A DNA stretch of 64,000 nucleotides from PZPK01 sp965230795 (GTDB taxonomy: Bacteria; Pseudomonadota; Gammaproteobacteria; Pseudomonadales; Oleiphilaceae), in the NCBI GenBank assembly GCA_965230795.1, contig OZ246020.1:1488001-1552000 (forward strand), given 5' to 3'. Below, one piece after another: positions 1-7,429 of this stretch. The notes below the pieces were generated by a model. It saw only the letters and a program-made list of their open reading frames with translations. It ran no database searches and was not told the origin of the DNA. Every line of letters starts with the position of its first letter. Within the stretch, counting starts at the first letter, position 1. A program made the position numbers and the translations under genes.

Positions 1-287
1 GGGCGTGATGGCAGCATGCGCGCCACCAGCGTTTTGCCTTGCTCAACCCGGTCCCCGGGTTCCAGTTCTACCCGCAGAAGGCGCCCGGTAATCGGTGCCG
101 AGACAACATAGGCATCATGCACACGTGTACGGGCTTCTTCATGTATGGTCTGCATAAAATGTCCGCGGCTTACCGCTGCGACATCCACCAATACAGGGCG
201 AGGGCGAAACGCAAACACCAGAGCGCCAGCAATCACTGCGATGACGATTGCCGAGCTAACATAGCGGGTATAGCGTGCTTTTTTCAT
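1..287 (-). CDS. Periplasmic adaptor (HlyD/MacA-like), N-terminal fragment
   Basis: This is the first 95 residues of a membrane-fusion (adaptor) protein; the gene runs off the left edge of the window. It starts MKKARYTRYVSSAIVIAVIAG, giving a short basic N-terminus and one membrane anchor at about residues 8-27. A segment reading VSAPITGRLLRVELEPGDRV follows, which is the barrel/lipoyl hairpin start typical of HlyD-family adaptors. The ATG lies 4 bp downstream of the permease stop, so it is the third gene of the exporter operon. It would link the inner-membrane transporter to an outer-membrane channel. The family call is firm; the substrate is unknown. Confidence 0.8.
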   Translation of the reverse strand, partial: MKKARYTRYVSSAIVIAVIAGALVFAFRPRPVLVDVAAVSRGHFMQTIHEEARTRVHDAYVVSAPITGRLLRVELEPGDRVEQGKTLVARMLPSR

Positions 288-291
288 GGGC

Positions 292-2655
292 TTACTCTTT
301 GGATTTAAGTGCTGAAACCATATCGATGCGATCAATGTCGCGCTTGACCAGCCAGCCGGATACTAACGAGGCAATGACAACTGATGCACCTGCGGTGCCA
401 ACGGAGCGGGCATCATACAAAGGCGGGATCTGATAGATATCGGTGCTGAAGCCTTCGGCAATGGCGGTGGCGAAGAAGTAGCCCAGCAAAATACCGATAG
501 GCAGGGCGGCAAGTGTAATCAGTGCCAGTTCGCCCAAGAGCACAAAGGAGGTTTCGCCGCGAGTAAAGCCAATGACCCGCAGACTGGCCAGATCCCGCTC
601 CCGTTCGGCAAAGGCGATACGTGCGGAGTTGTAAATGATGCCAAAGGTGATAACAGCAGCAATCGCTGCCATGATGAAGCGCATGGCACCGGCGCCCTGA
701 TTCACGACGCGCTCGAAGGCTGCCATGGTTTCGCTTTTCAGGGCCATGCCGATGACGGAGGGCATGTTTTTTATTTGCCGATAGATCGCTTCCGCGTGCA
801 AGGCGTCCAGCGTCAGGTAGGCGCCAGATACCCGTCCGGGTTCGTAGAGGTAGCGATTCAAGGTCTCCAGTCGCATATAGGCCGGCGAACCGAGCAGGCT
901 GTCAGCAATACCGGCAACGGGAACATTCAGAACCGGGCGACGGCCTTCACGCACCGCAATATCGATGTGATCGCCAAGCTGTGCGTTGAGTATCCGGGCG
1001 AGTGCGCTGGAAAGAACGATGCCTTGCGGGGGCAGCGGGACTGGTCTGAGTTGATTGTCCAGGGCTCGATAAAGCTGAGCATCAGGGGATAGCCCAAAGA
1101 CTTCGCCACGGTATTGCTGTTGGTCCTTGCGAAGAATGACCGGCACGCTGCGGAAGGCCTCCACCTGAAAAATGCCTTCAATGTGTTGCACCTCCAGCAG
1201 GCTGGTTTCGGCGAGCGGGTGAATAAAGCTCAGACTGGCATCGCTACGATCGATACGGCTGAAGGCCGCGTCCTGAATGTAATTGAAGCTGGCCATAATA
1301 CTCGCCATGCCCGCAGAGAGGGCCATGCCAAAGGCAATGCCGGTGATCGCGAGCAGGGCCTTCAGGGGTTGGCGCTGTAAGCGTCTCAGTACCATTCGGC
1401 TGGGTTGGTCGAAGATGGCTTTGAGCCAGTCACCGAAACGTCCGGTGCCGCTGTAATCGGGGGCGGCTGCGGGTCGCATGGCGACCGCCGGTGTCAGTTT
1501 GAAGACCTGCCGTAACACCCAGAGGCTGCCTAGCGATGCAGCCAGGATGCTGACAAGAAAACCGGCGACAAAAGCTCCGGGTTGAATCTGAAACACCAGA
1601 AAAGGAAATTTGTAGTATTGCTGGTAAAAGCCCGCCATGGCTTTGCCTGCCGCAATACCTCCCAAACTGCCAATGAATGCGCCTGCAATCGCAATCAGCA
1701 GTACCAGTTTCAGATAGTGAAAGCTGATCTCGAAGCTGGTGTAGCCAAAGGCTTTTAGCAGTCCAATCTCTTCACGTTCGGACTGAATCATGCGAGACAC
1801 CACAATGTAGAGCAGGAACGCGGCGACGCCCAAAAACACGGGTGGAACATTCACTGCCGAGACTTTCAGTCCGGAAATTTCCTCGCTGACAAAACGGTCT
1901 GAAATATGGTCTTTGCGAAGGTAGGCACCGGTGCCGCCATAGGGCTCCAATAGAGTGTCGATGTCGTCGAGTATTGCGCTGGAGCTGGTGTCATCGTCCA
2001 CGGTAAACAACAGCTGGTTGAAAGCACCGTCAAGATCATAGGCGGCAGCAAGCGCCTCTTCACTCATCCAGATAACGGCAAAACGGGAATCATCGGGCAC
2101 CAGCTCACCGGGTGGTGTGGTGTAGAGAAATTCTGGCGATTGGGCGATACCGACAATATCAAAACGTCTTTGCACACCGTTCATGGTGGCATGCAGACCA
2201 TCACCGGGTTGGAGCTGGTGAGCCTGGGCAAAAGCACGAAGCAATACGATTTCATCATGATGCTGCACGTCCGGCAGTCGGCCTGCCGTCATGACCATGG
2301 CATTCAGATGGATCTTATCTATGTCGGGTAATGAGACGGTCTGGGCGCGGATGGGAACCGCTATATCTGGCATGTCGATGAGGGCGTCTCCGATTACACG
2401 TCCTGCGACATGATCCACTCCCGGGATGGAGGCGGCAGCCTGCACGACTCGTTGCGGCGCGCGCTCCATCGGGGCAAACATCTCTGCAAGCCGGTAGCGC
2501 TCGTAATAGGCACGACGGGTTTCTTCCAGGGTGTTGACCAACCCATTCATCATGATCAGCAATAACACGCCCACGGCAATGACCAGCGCGATGGCGAGAG
2601 CCTGGCCTTTGATCCGCCACAAGTCGCGACTGAGCTTTCTGTCGAGCGGGCTCAC
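292..2655 (-). CDS. ABC exporter permease, two FtsX-like domains
   Basis: A 787-residue inner-membrane permease. TM1 is at about 16-37, followed by a large periplasmic domain (about 40-260) and three helices between about 270 and 390. The pattern then repeats: a helix at about 430-455, a second periplasmic domain, and three helices between about 660 and 775. This duplicated FtsX arrangement is the layout of LolC/E- and MacB-like exporters of the DevC/SalY type, which move lipids, peptides or lipoproteins rather than import nutrients. The start overlaps the ATPase stop by 4 bp and the adaptor follows 4 bp after its stop, so the three are translationally coupled. The substrate cannot be told from the sequence. 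Confidence 0.85.
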   Translation of the reverse strand: MSPLDRKLSRDLWRIKGQALAIALVIAVGVLLLIMMNGLVNTLEETRRAYYERYRLAEMFAPMERAPQRVVQAAASIPGVDHVAGRVIGDALIDMPDIAVPIRAQTVSLPDIDKIHLNAMVMTAGRLPDVQHHDEIVLLRAFAQAHQLQPGDGLHATMNGVQRRFDIVGIAQSPEFLYTTPPGELVPDDSRFAVIWMSEEALAAAYDLDGAFNQLLFTVDDDTSSSAILDDIDTLLEPYGGTGAYLRKDHISDRFVSEEISGLKVSAVNVPPVFLGVAAFLLYIVVSRMIQSEREEIGLLKAFGYTSFEISFHYLKLVLLIAIAGAFIGSLGGIAAGKAMAGFYQQYYKFPFLVFQIQPGAFVAGFLVSILAASLGSLWVLRQVFKLTPAVAMRPAAAPDYSGTGRFGDWLKAIFDQPSRMVLRRLQRQPLKALLAITGIAFGMALSAGMASIMASFNYIQDAAFSRIDRSDASLSFIHPLAETSLLEVQHIEGIFQVEAFRSVPVILRKDQQQYRGEVFGLSPDAQLYRALDNQLRPVPLPPQGIVLSSALARILNAQLGDHIDIAVREGRRPVLNVPVAGIADSLLGSPAYMRLETLNRYLYEPGRVSGAYLTLDALHAEAIYRQIKNMPSVIGMALKSETMAAFERVVNQGAGAMRFIMAAIAAVITFGIIYNSARIAFAERERDLASLRVIGFTRGETSFVLLGELALITLAALPIGILLGYFFATAIAEGFSTDIYQIPPLYDARSVGTAGASVVIASLVSGWLVKRDIDRIDMVSALKSKE

Positions 2656-3386
2656 CAGGCGATTTCCTCCGGATCAAGTTTATGGCTGTTGGTTTCAACA
2701 TCACGAATGGCGCCATCGGCAAAGTGAATGACCCGGTCCGCCATGCGCGCGGTTTCGGCCGCATGGGTAATGATCAGCACGGTGGCACCCAGGCGACTGT
2801 TGACGTCACGCAGTACCTTGAGAACCGAACGACCGGTTTGGCTGTCGAGTGCCCCGGTGGGTTCGTCACAGAACAGGATATGAGGCTGCTTGGCGATCGC
2901 CCGGGCAATGGCAACCCGCTGTTGTTCGCCGCCGGAAAGCTGCGAAGGGAAATGGTGGGCGCGTTCTTTGAGTCCCACCAATGCCAGGGCATCTCGCGGA
3001 GACATGGGGTCGTCGGCGATTTCAGTTACCAGTTCGACATTTTCCTCCGCAGTCAGACTGGGCATCAAATTATAGAACTGGAAAACAAAGCCCACGTGTT
3101 CGCGACGATAGCGGGTCAATTCCGCCTCGGACATCCTGGTCAGATCAAGGTTCTGATATTTGGCCAGCCCGGCGCTGGCCTGATCCAGCCCTCCGAGAAT
3201 ATTCAGCAAGGTTGACTTGCCACTGCCGGAGCGCCCCAGCAGCACGACGATCTCGCCCGATGGAATGTCCAGATCCACCCCTCGCAGAGCATGCACCGCT
3301 GCCGGTCCTTCGCCATAGACTTTGGTCAGACCCTCGGTATGAAAGGCAATGTTTGAGTGTTCTGCAGTCGCGGGGTTTGCATCCAT
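2652..3386 (-). CDS. ABC exporter ATP-binding subunit (LolD/MacB type)
   Basis: A 244-residue ATPase. Walker A is GRSGSGKST (residues 51-59), the signature is LSGGEQQRVAIARA (about 149-162), Walker B is ILFCDEPTGALD, and the H-loop is IITHA. The DEPTGALD form is typical of the LolD/MacB/FtsE subfamily. It is the first gene of the exporter operon, and its stop overlaps the permease start in an ATGA-type junction. Repeat cluster A lies just upstream of its start, so the promoter must sit in the short interval 3387-3550 or inside the repeat. Confidence 0.9.
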   Translation of the reverse strand: MDANPATAEHSNIAFHTEGLTKVYGEGPAAVHALRGVDLDIPSGEIVVLLGRSGSGKSTLLNILGGLDQASAGLAKYQNLDLTRMSEAELTRYRREHVGFVFQFYNLMPSLTAEENVELVTEIADDPMSPRDALALVGLKERAHHFPSQLSGGEQQRVAIARAIAKQPHILFCDEPTGALDSQTGRSVLKVLRDVNSRLGATVLIITHAAETARMADRVIHFADGAIRDVETNSHKLDPEEIAW

Positions 3387-3550
3387 CGCATCAGCCCGGT
3401 GAAAGGTTTGAACGGTAGCTCAATGTAACGTGATTGGCGCCGAGACGAAAGCCGGAATGTGGTGAGCTTGATTCACCTCAAGAGTTAGGGGAGAGTGTCG
3501 CGCTCTTTGCCTTTTTCGGCAGGATCTGCCATGCCTTCTTTCTATTTTCT

Positions 3551-4521
3551 ACGAGTTTCTTTTCTTTGATCTTGCACAAGGTACTTTCCTCCTTTGTCTA
3601 GATTTAAATTTCTTTCCTTCCCTTTTGCGCGCGCAAAAGCGAAGCGGAAAAGCGCGCCCCCGGTTCATGGCCGCTTTGCGGTGCCTTCGCGCTTCGGCAA
3701 AATCAGCGCGCTGACAAACTCGCCTTCGGCTCAGACATGTCAGCGCTTGACTCTGATTTTTCCAGCATCGCTCAGCCATTCACAGGGGTAGATGTCCAAT
3801 CGGCTTATCTCGTGCCAAAGCATTTCATCGATAGCCAATTAAGTTAGAGATACCACCCTTTCCCGACCCTCTGTCTGGCTGAGAGAGCAAAGCATTGAAT
3901 GGAAATAAGGCTGTGGGTGTTTGAGCCGCAGGCGAGTTTCCACAGCCGCCATTCGGTGCAAGCGAACGAAGGTATCGCGTAGCGACAAGACAGTGGTGTC
4001 GTGATTTTTGCCTCCTTTGTATCCAGACAAAGGAGGGAGGAAAATTTCGCGTGCAAAAAGCGAAGCGGAAAAGCGCGCCCCCGGTTCCTGGCCGCTTTGC
4101 GGTTCCTTCGCGTCTTGGCAAAATCAGCGCGCTGACAAACTCGCCTTTGGCTCAGACATGCCAGCGCTTGACTCTGATTTTTCCTGCGTCGCTCAGCCAT
4201 TCACAGGGGTGAATGTCCAATCGAATCATGTCCTGCACGAGCGTTTCATCGTCAGCCAATTAAGTTAGAGATACCACCCTTTCCCGACCCTCTGTCTGGC
4301 TGAGAGAGCAAAGCATTGAATGGAAATAAGGCTGTGGGTGTTTGAGCCGCAGGCGAGTTTCCACAGCCGCCATTCGGTGCAAGCGAACGAAGGTATCGCG
4401 TAGCGACCAGACAGTGGTGTCGTGATTTTTGCGCCGCGTTTGCATCAAGGCAAATGCGGCAAAGAGATAATCGAGAGCAAAAGAAAAAGCAAAACCCTTT
4501 GCATCAAAACAAATCCCGGTA
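3551..4521. repeat. Repeat cluster A: tandem pair of a ~420-bp non-coding element
   Basis: This fills the gap between the ABC operon and the next gene. Two units are arranged head to tail with a 421-bp period. Positions 3836-4010 and 4257-4431 are identical except for one base (A versus C in the AGCGAC/AGA stretch), while the left halves (about 3627-3835 and 4050-4256) have diverged more. The outer edges carry short modules rich in TTTCTTTTCTTCCC and, inverted on the right, TTTGCATCAAGGCAAATGCGG. The same element recurs at about 26.8-27.5 kb and 29.2-29.8 kb, always in the same orientation. No frame looks like a real protein. Nothing else is visible in this gene-free stretch. Confidence 0.9.
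4011..4036. repeat. Perfect 10-bp hairpin at the junction of the two A units
   Basis: CCTCCTTTGT (4011-4020), a 6-base loop, then ACAAAGGAGG (4027-4036). It sits exactly where unit A1 ends and A2 begins. The sequence following it resembles, in inverted orientation, the left edge of repeat B (about 26780-26815). I read it as two opposed end modules brought together by tandem duplication or loss of an intervening piece. Confidence 0.7.
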
Positions 4522-4572
4522 AGATAACTCCTGTCAAACAGACAAACATGCAAACAGACCAAGAGAACAAGC

Positions 4573-4956
4573 GTGAAACTACATTACGGGGATCAAAGCG
4601 TCTCAGGCAGACGCTGTGTGCTGCAAAGAGAAAGTGATGGAAGGCGCGTTGAGATTTCCCTGCATGATCATCAGGATGCGGAAACCCTGAGCCTGATCGC
4701 CTTGAGTGGCAATGCCGAATCGCAGCCTGAAAAGCAGCGTTGCATGGGACCGTTTCATTCGCTTCAGCAAGCACAGGGCGCCATGAATGCACTGGCCAAT
4801 GCGCTCATACGCGATGACTTTGAGCGTATCGAAAGCGATAGTATCTGGCAGATGGTAGCGGCGCGATTGGCCAGAGACATCCGCGAATGCCGCGCGCGCC
4901 ACGCCACCGATACCCGCTTTGTGCCTTTGGGTGTGCCACCGGAACAGCCCGACTAA
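4573..4956 (+). CDS. Uncharacterised 127-residue protein
   Basis: I do not recognise the family. The start is GTG with AAGAGA six bases upstream; no ATG suits. The protein is soluble, with no signal or membrane segment, and starts MKLHYGDQSVSGRRCVLQRE. A helical middle (LQQAQGAMNALANALIRDDF) and an Arg-rich C-terminal third with a Cys (RECRARHATDTRF) follow. It ends 12 bp before the Nmad3-like gene on the same strand, so the two are probably co-transcribed and may act together. The start lies just past repeat A. Confidence 0.6.
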   Translation: MKLHYGDQSVSGRRCVLQRESDGRRVEISLHDHQDAETLSLIALSGNAESQPEKQRCMGPFHSLQQAQGAMNALANALIRDDFERIESDSIWQMVAARLARDIRECRARHATDTRFVPLGVPPEQPD

Positions 4957-4968
4957 GACGGTGACCGA

Positions 4969-5841
4969 GTGAAACTTGTTTTTAGCCGAAAAGGTTTTGA
5001 TTCGTCCTCGGGCGGTTGTCCCAATCCGGTTTTTCCCGATGGTTCTGTGCTGGCTCTGCCGATTCCGGATGTGTCGTCTGTTGTGTCTTACCGGGATCTC
5101 ACCTGGCGCGACATCAATATGGGGACGCTGGTACATCAGCTGACAAATGGTCGTATTCGTGGACCTCACAAAGCGCACCTGGATCCTGATCTGGATGCCA
5201 GTGTGTATCCGAGAGACTCTGCTTGGCGACCGGTCTTCGGTCAGCATGGCTCGGCGCAGGGGCACCTGGAGAAAGAAGGTGTCGGTAAGGGAGACGTCTT
5301 TGTCTTTTTTGGACTGTTCCGACAGGTCGAGCGCGTCAAACGCCGCTGGCGCTTCGTGCCCGGCAGCAGGGCCCATCATAGAATCTGGGGCTGGTTGCAA
5401 GTGGATCAAGTCATCAAGGTGGATGAGAGTTTGCGTCTCGCCATGCCTTGGCTCGGCTACCACCCGCATTTGCAGGGGCTTTTTCAGGGACAATGTCGCG
5501 GTAGCAACGTTGTGTATCTGGGGCGCAAGCAACTGACCTTAAACGCTCACACCACTAGCTTGCCCGGGAGTGGGGTGTTCAGGTGCCCAGATCCCGAGCT
5601 TCAATTGAGCGATAGCCATTCATACCGTCCGTCCGATTGGCGTTTGCCTCGCTGGCTGTACCCCGATCGCCGAAAACCCTTGTCCTACCATCTCAATGCC
5701 GACCGTTGGCGGCTGGACGGCGAGCACTGCTATCTGCGCAGTGCGGCACGCGGCCAGGAGTTTGTGCTGGATGGTGATGACTACCCGGAAGCCGAAGCCT
5801 GGTTTCGTGAGCTTGTGCAGGCGGATTTACATCAGAATTGA
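4969..5841 (+). CDS. Nmad3-like putative nucleotide-modification-associated protein
   Basis: A 290-residue protein whose N-terminus, KLVFSRKGFDSSSGGCPNP followed by FPDGSVLALPIPD, matches my memory of the Nmad3 family. Comparative genomics placed that family near nucleotide or DNA modification genes; no biochemical role is established that I know of. The start is GTG with a weak ribosome-binding site. The sequence is Trp/Arg/His-rich with no membrane segment. It follows the 127-residue gene by 12 bp and ends in a 10-bp convergent overlap with the methyltransferase gene. No modification enzymes lie in the immediate neighbourhood, so a housekeeping or RNA-linked role is also possible. Confidence 0.65.
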   Translation: MKLVFSRKGFDSSSGGCPNPVFPDGSVLALPIPDVSSVVSYRDLTWRDINMGTLVHQLTNGRIRGPHKAHLDPDLDASVYPRDSAWRPVFGQHGSAQGHLEKEGVGKGDVFVFFGLFRQVERVKRRWRFVPGSRAHHRIWGWLQVDQVIKVDESLRLAMPWLGYHPHLQGLFQGQCRGSNVVYLGRKQLTLNAHTTSLPGSGVFRCPDPELQLSDSHSYRPSDWRLPRWLYPDRRKPLSYHLNADRWRLDGEHCYLRSAARGQEFVLDGDDYPEAEAWFRELVQADLHQN

Positions 5842-6746
5842 AGCGCCACGGTTTTCAGGCCCTTGCCGGCATCCTGTTCGCGAATCTCTGCGGCGGTTTC
5901 GATGACTTCTATAGCCTTGCAATCGGGAAAGGTGAGCGCGAGATCCTGTTTGAACTCGTCAATCGTCACCTGAGGATTATTGAGGCACGCAAACATTTGT
6001 CCGTTTTCGTTTAATACACTCCGGCACAGTTGCAGCAGCTTGCGATAGTCTCGCCAGCCATGAAAAGCCTTTTTCTGGTAGGGAGGTGGATCGATGATAA
6101 TCAGATCATAGGGCTGGCGACCTTCAAACCAGCGATCGGATTTCAGAATGTTGCGTTTGTAGAAGGCGGCCTTGCCATCATGCAGGCCATTTTTCTGATG
6201 GTTACGCTGGGCGATTTTCAGCACGTTCGCGGCCATGTCGACATTGTCGACGCGGGTCGCGCCGCCGCTCAGGGCAAACAGGGAAAAGACGCCGGTATAA
6301 CTGAACAGGTTAAGTACCGAACGCTTTTCGCTATGCTTTCGTACCCACTCCCAGCCCGCTCTCATGTCCAGAAAGACGCCGGTATTGCGGTTTTTACCCA
6401 GACTGGTTTCACACTCAATATCGTGGCCAAGGGATGTCCATTGCTGCAGTGGTAGCTCAATGGATTCCCGTTCACAAAGAACCTCGGTGACAAAGTCTGG
6501 CCACTGCCTCGACTGCACCAGAATGGCGGCCATATCCGGGGTCTGATCAAACAGTTGCTTCAGATTGTTCTGATCATCCGAACCCAGTGTTTCACCAAAA
6601 TTCTGAACAAAGAGGTAAGGCGGATACCACTCAATATTAAGGTGTTCATAGCCAGGAAAGGCACGGCCACGGCCGTGAAAAACACGTCGCGCCGAGCCGG
6701 ATGACAGATTGAGTTGTTGTCGAAGTTCGTCGATCCACTGTTGCAT
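5832..6746 (-). CDS. Class I SAM-dependent methyltransferase (RlmI/RlmK-like domain)
   Basis: A 304-residue enzyme. Motif I is in VLNLFSYTGVFSLFALSGG (about 142-160), and the catalytic-loop motif is IIIDPPPYQKKAF (about 216-228). The DPPPY core and the VLNLFSYTGVFS form are typical of rRNA-cytosine/guanine methyltransferases of the RlmI/RlmK/L type. The N-terminal ~90 residues are not a PUA domain that I can recognise, so it is not RlmI itself. The likely substrate is RNA, but that is inference. The gene is monocistronic and overlaps the convergent Nmad3-like gene by 10 bp. Confidence 0.75.
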   Translation of the reverse strand: MQQWIDELRQQLNLSSGSARRVFHGRGRAFPGYEHLNIEWYPPYLFVQNFGETLGSDDQNNLKQLFDQTPDMAAILVQSRQWPDFVTEVLCERESIELPLQQWTSLGHDIECETSLGKNRNTGVFLDMRAGWEWVRKHSEKRSVLNLFSYTGVFSLFALSGGATRVDNVDMAANVLKIAQRNHQKNGLHDGKAAFYKRNILKSDRWFEGRQPYDLIIIDPPPYQKKAFHGWRDYRKLLQLCRSVLNENGQMFACLNNPQVTIDEFKQDLALTFPDCKAIEVIETAAEIREQDAGKGLKTVALQF

Positions 6747-6816
6747 GGCAGATTGTTATTCGTTCAAAAAAATGGGGCGCTATTGTGCCCGAATCCGAGA
6801 CTGGACGACAGACACT

Positions 6817-6844
6817 TTGACAAGTCAGAAAAGATGTCTATCAT
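6817..6844 (+). promoter_or_regulatory. Candidate sigma-70 promoter for the small basic protein genes
   Basis: TTGACA (6817-6822), a 16-bp spacer and TATCAT (6839-6844), about 70 bp upstream of the ribbon-helix-helix-like gene. It is the best-matched -35/-10 pair in the gap between the divergent methyltransferase and this gene. This is prediction only. The direct repeat AGTCCGG between it and the start could bind a regulator. Confidence 0.4.
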
Positions 6845-6914
6845 ATGTATATACATTGTATAGGCAATGTAGTCCGGGTTTGATATAGAGTCCGGATACG
6901 AAAAGGTGAGGGTG

Positions 6915-7124
6915 ATGTCGGATAAGAAGTCGATAAAATCCGGCAAGTCCGGAAAAAAGGCAGCGAAAGCAGGCAAGAAAGACAGCCAGCTGATTATTCG
7001 CATTAATGGGGAAGAGCGCGACGCGTTCGTGTCCCTGTGTGAGGAGCTGGATACCAGCGCCGCTCGCGAGATTCGACGATTTATACGTCGTTTTGTTGCG
7101 GAGCATGCCGAAGCGGATGAGTAA
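6915..7124 (+). CDS. Small basic ribbon-helix-helix-like protein (69 aa)
   Basis: I place the start at the ATG at 6915, which has AAAAGG eight bases upstream; an in-frame GTG at 6906 overlaps that site and is less likely. Residues 1-24 are a Lys/Ser/Gly-rich disordered tail (KKSIKSGKSGKKAAKAGKK). Next come a likely strand (QLIIRING) and two helices (EERDAFVSLCEELD, then SAAREIRRFIRRFVAEHAEA). Strand-helix-helix with a conserved basic strand is the layout of Arc/MetJ/CopG DNA-binding proteins. It may bind DNA through both the fold and the basic tail. No toxin partner is present. The next gene is another tiny Lys-rich protein. Confidence 0.6.
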   Translation: MSDKKSIKSGKSGKKAAKAGKKDSQLIIRINGEERDAFVSLCEELDTSAAREIRRFIRRFVAEHAEADE

Positions 7125-7176
7125 TGTTTGCCTTCACACCATTCATTGATTACTGGTACTTGTTAAAGGAGTCATC

Positions 7177-7290
7177 ATGGCTAACAAAGTCAAGAAGCTG
7201 AAGAAAGAACTGAAATCTCGCAAAGCGAAAGTTTCCAAACAGGAAGGTAAAATCAAGAAGCTGAAGAAAAAGCTGAAAAAAGCGAAATAA
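7177..7290 (+). CDS. 37-residue lysine-rich coiled-coil microprotein
   Basis: A short gene with a strong ribosome-binding site (TTAAAGGAG, ending six bases before the ATG), a TAA stop and a textbook terminator 20 bp later, so it is very likely expressed. The product starts MANKVKKLKKELKSRKAK and ends KKLKKKLKKAK. About 19 of 37 residues are Lys, with Leu/Val/Ile at heptad-like spacing, so a highly basic amphipathic helix or coiled coil is expected. It has no signal peptide. It could bind nucleic acid or ribosomes, or be membrane-active; the sequence does not decide. It lies 52 bp after the ribbon-helix-helix-like gene and probably shares its transcript. Confidence 0.75.
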   Translation: MANKVKKLKKELKSRKAKVSKQEGKIKKLKKKLKKAK

Positions 7291-7307
7291 AGCTTAGCGA
7301 AGTCGAT

Positions 7308-7335
7308 AAAGCCGGAGCGATTGCTCCGGCTTTTT
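7308..7335 (+). terminator. Rho-independent terminator
   Basis: GCCGGAGC (7311-7318), loop GATT, GCTCCGGC (7323-7330), then five Ts; A residues precede the stem. It ends the transcript of the two small basic protein genes. Confidence 0.9.
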
Positions 7336-7429
7336 CTGTGTAAGAAGCAAATCGAAGTCAAACAATCATTACTCTGAGTCTGAGCTAGACTGACAGGAAT
7401 GCCTGAATATCTTGTCGTGTCGTAGATCT

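Noticed and set aside
3844..4200. Minus-strand frame of 118 codons in repeat A
   Set aside because: It follows repeat conservation, not codon conservation, and has no ribosome-binding site; equivalent frames in B and C end at different places.
4603..5532. Minus-strand frame of 309 codons
   Set aside because: Antisense to the 127-residue and Nmad3-like genes; no start signals and no recognisable domain.
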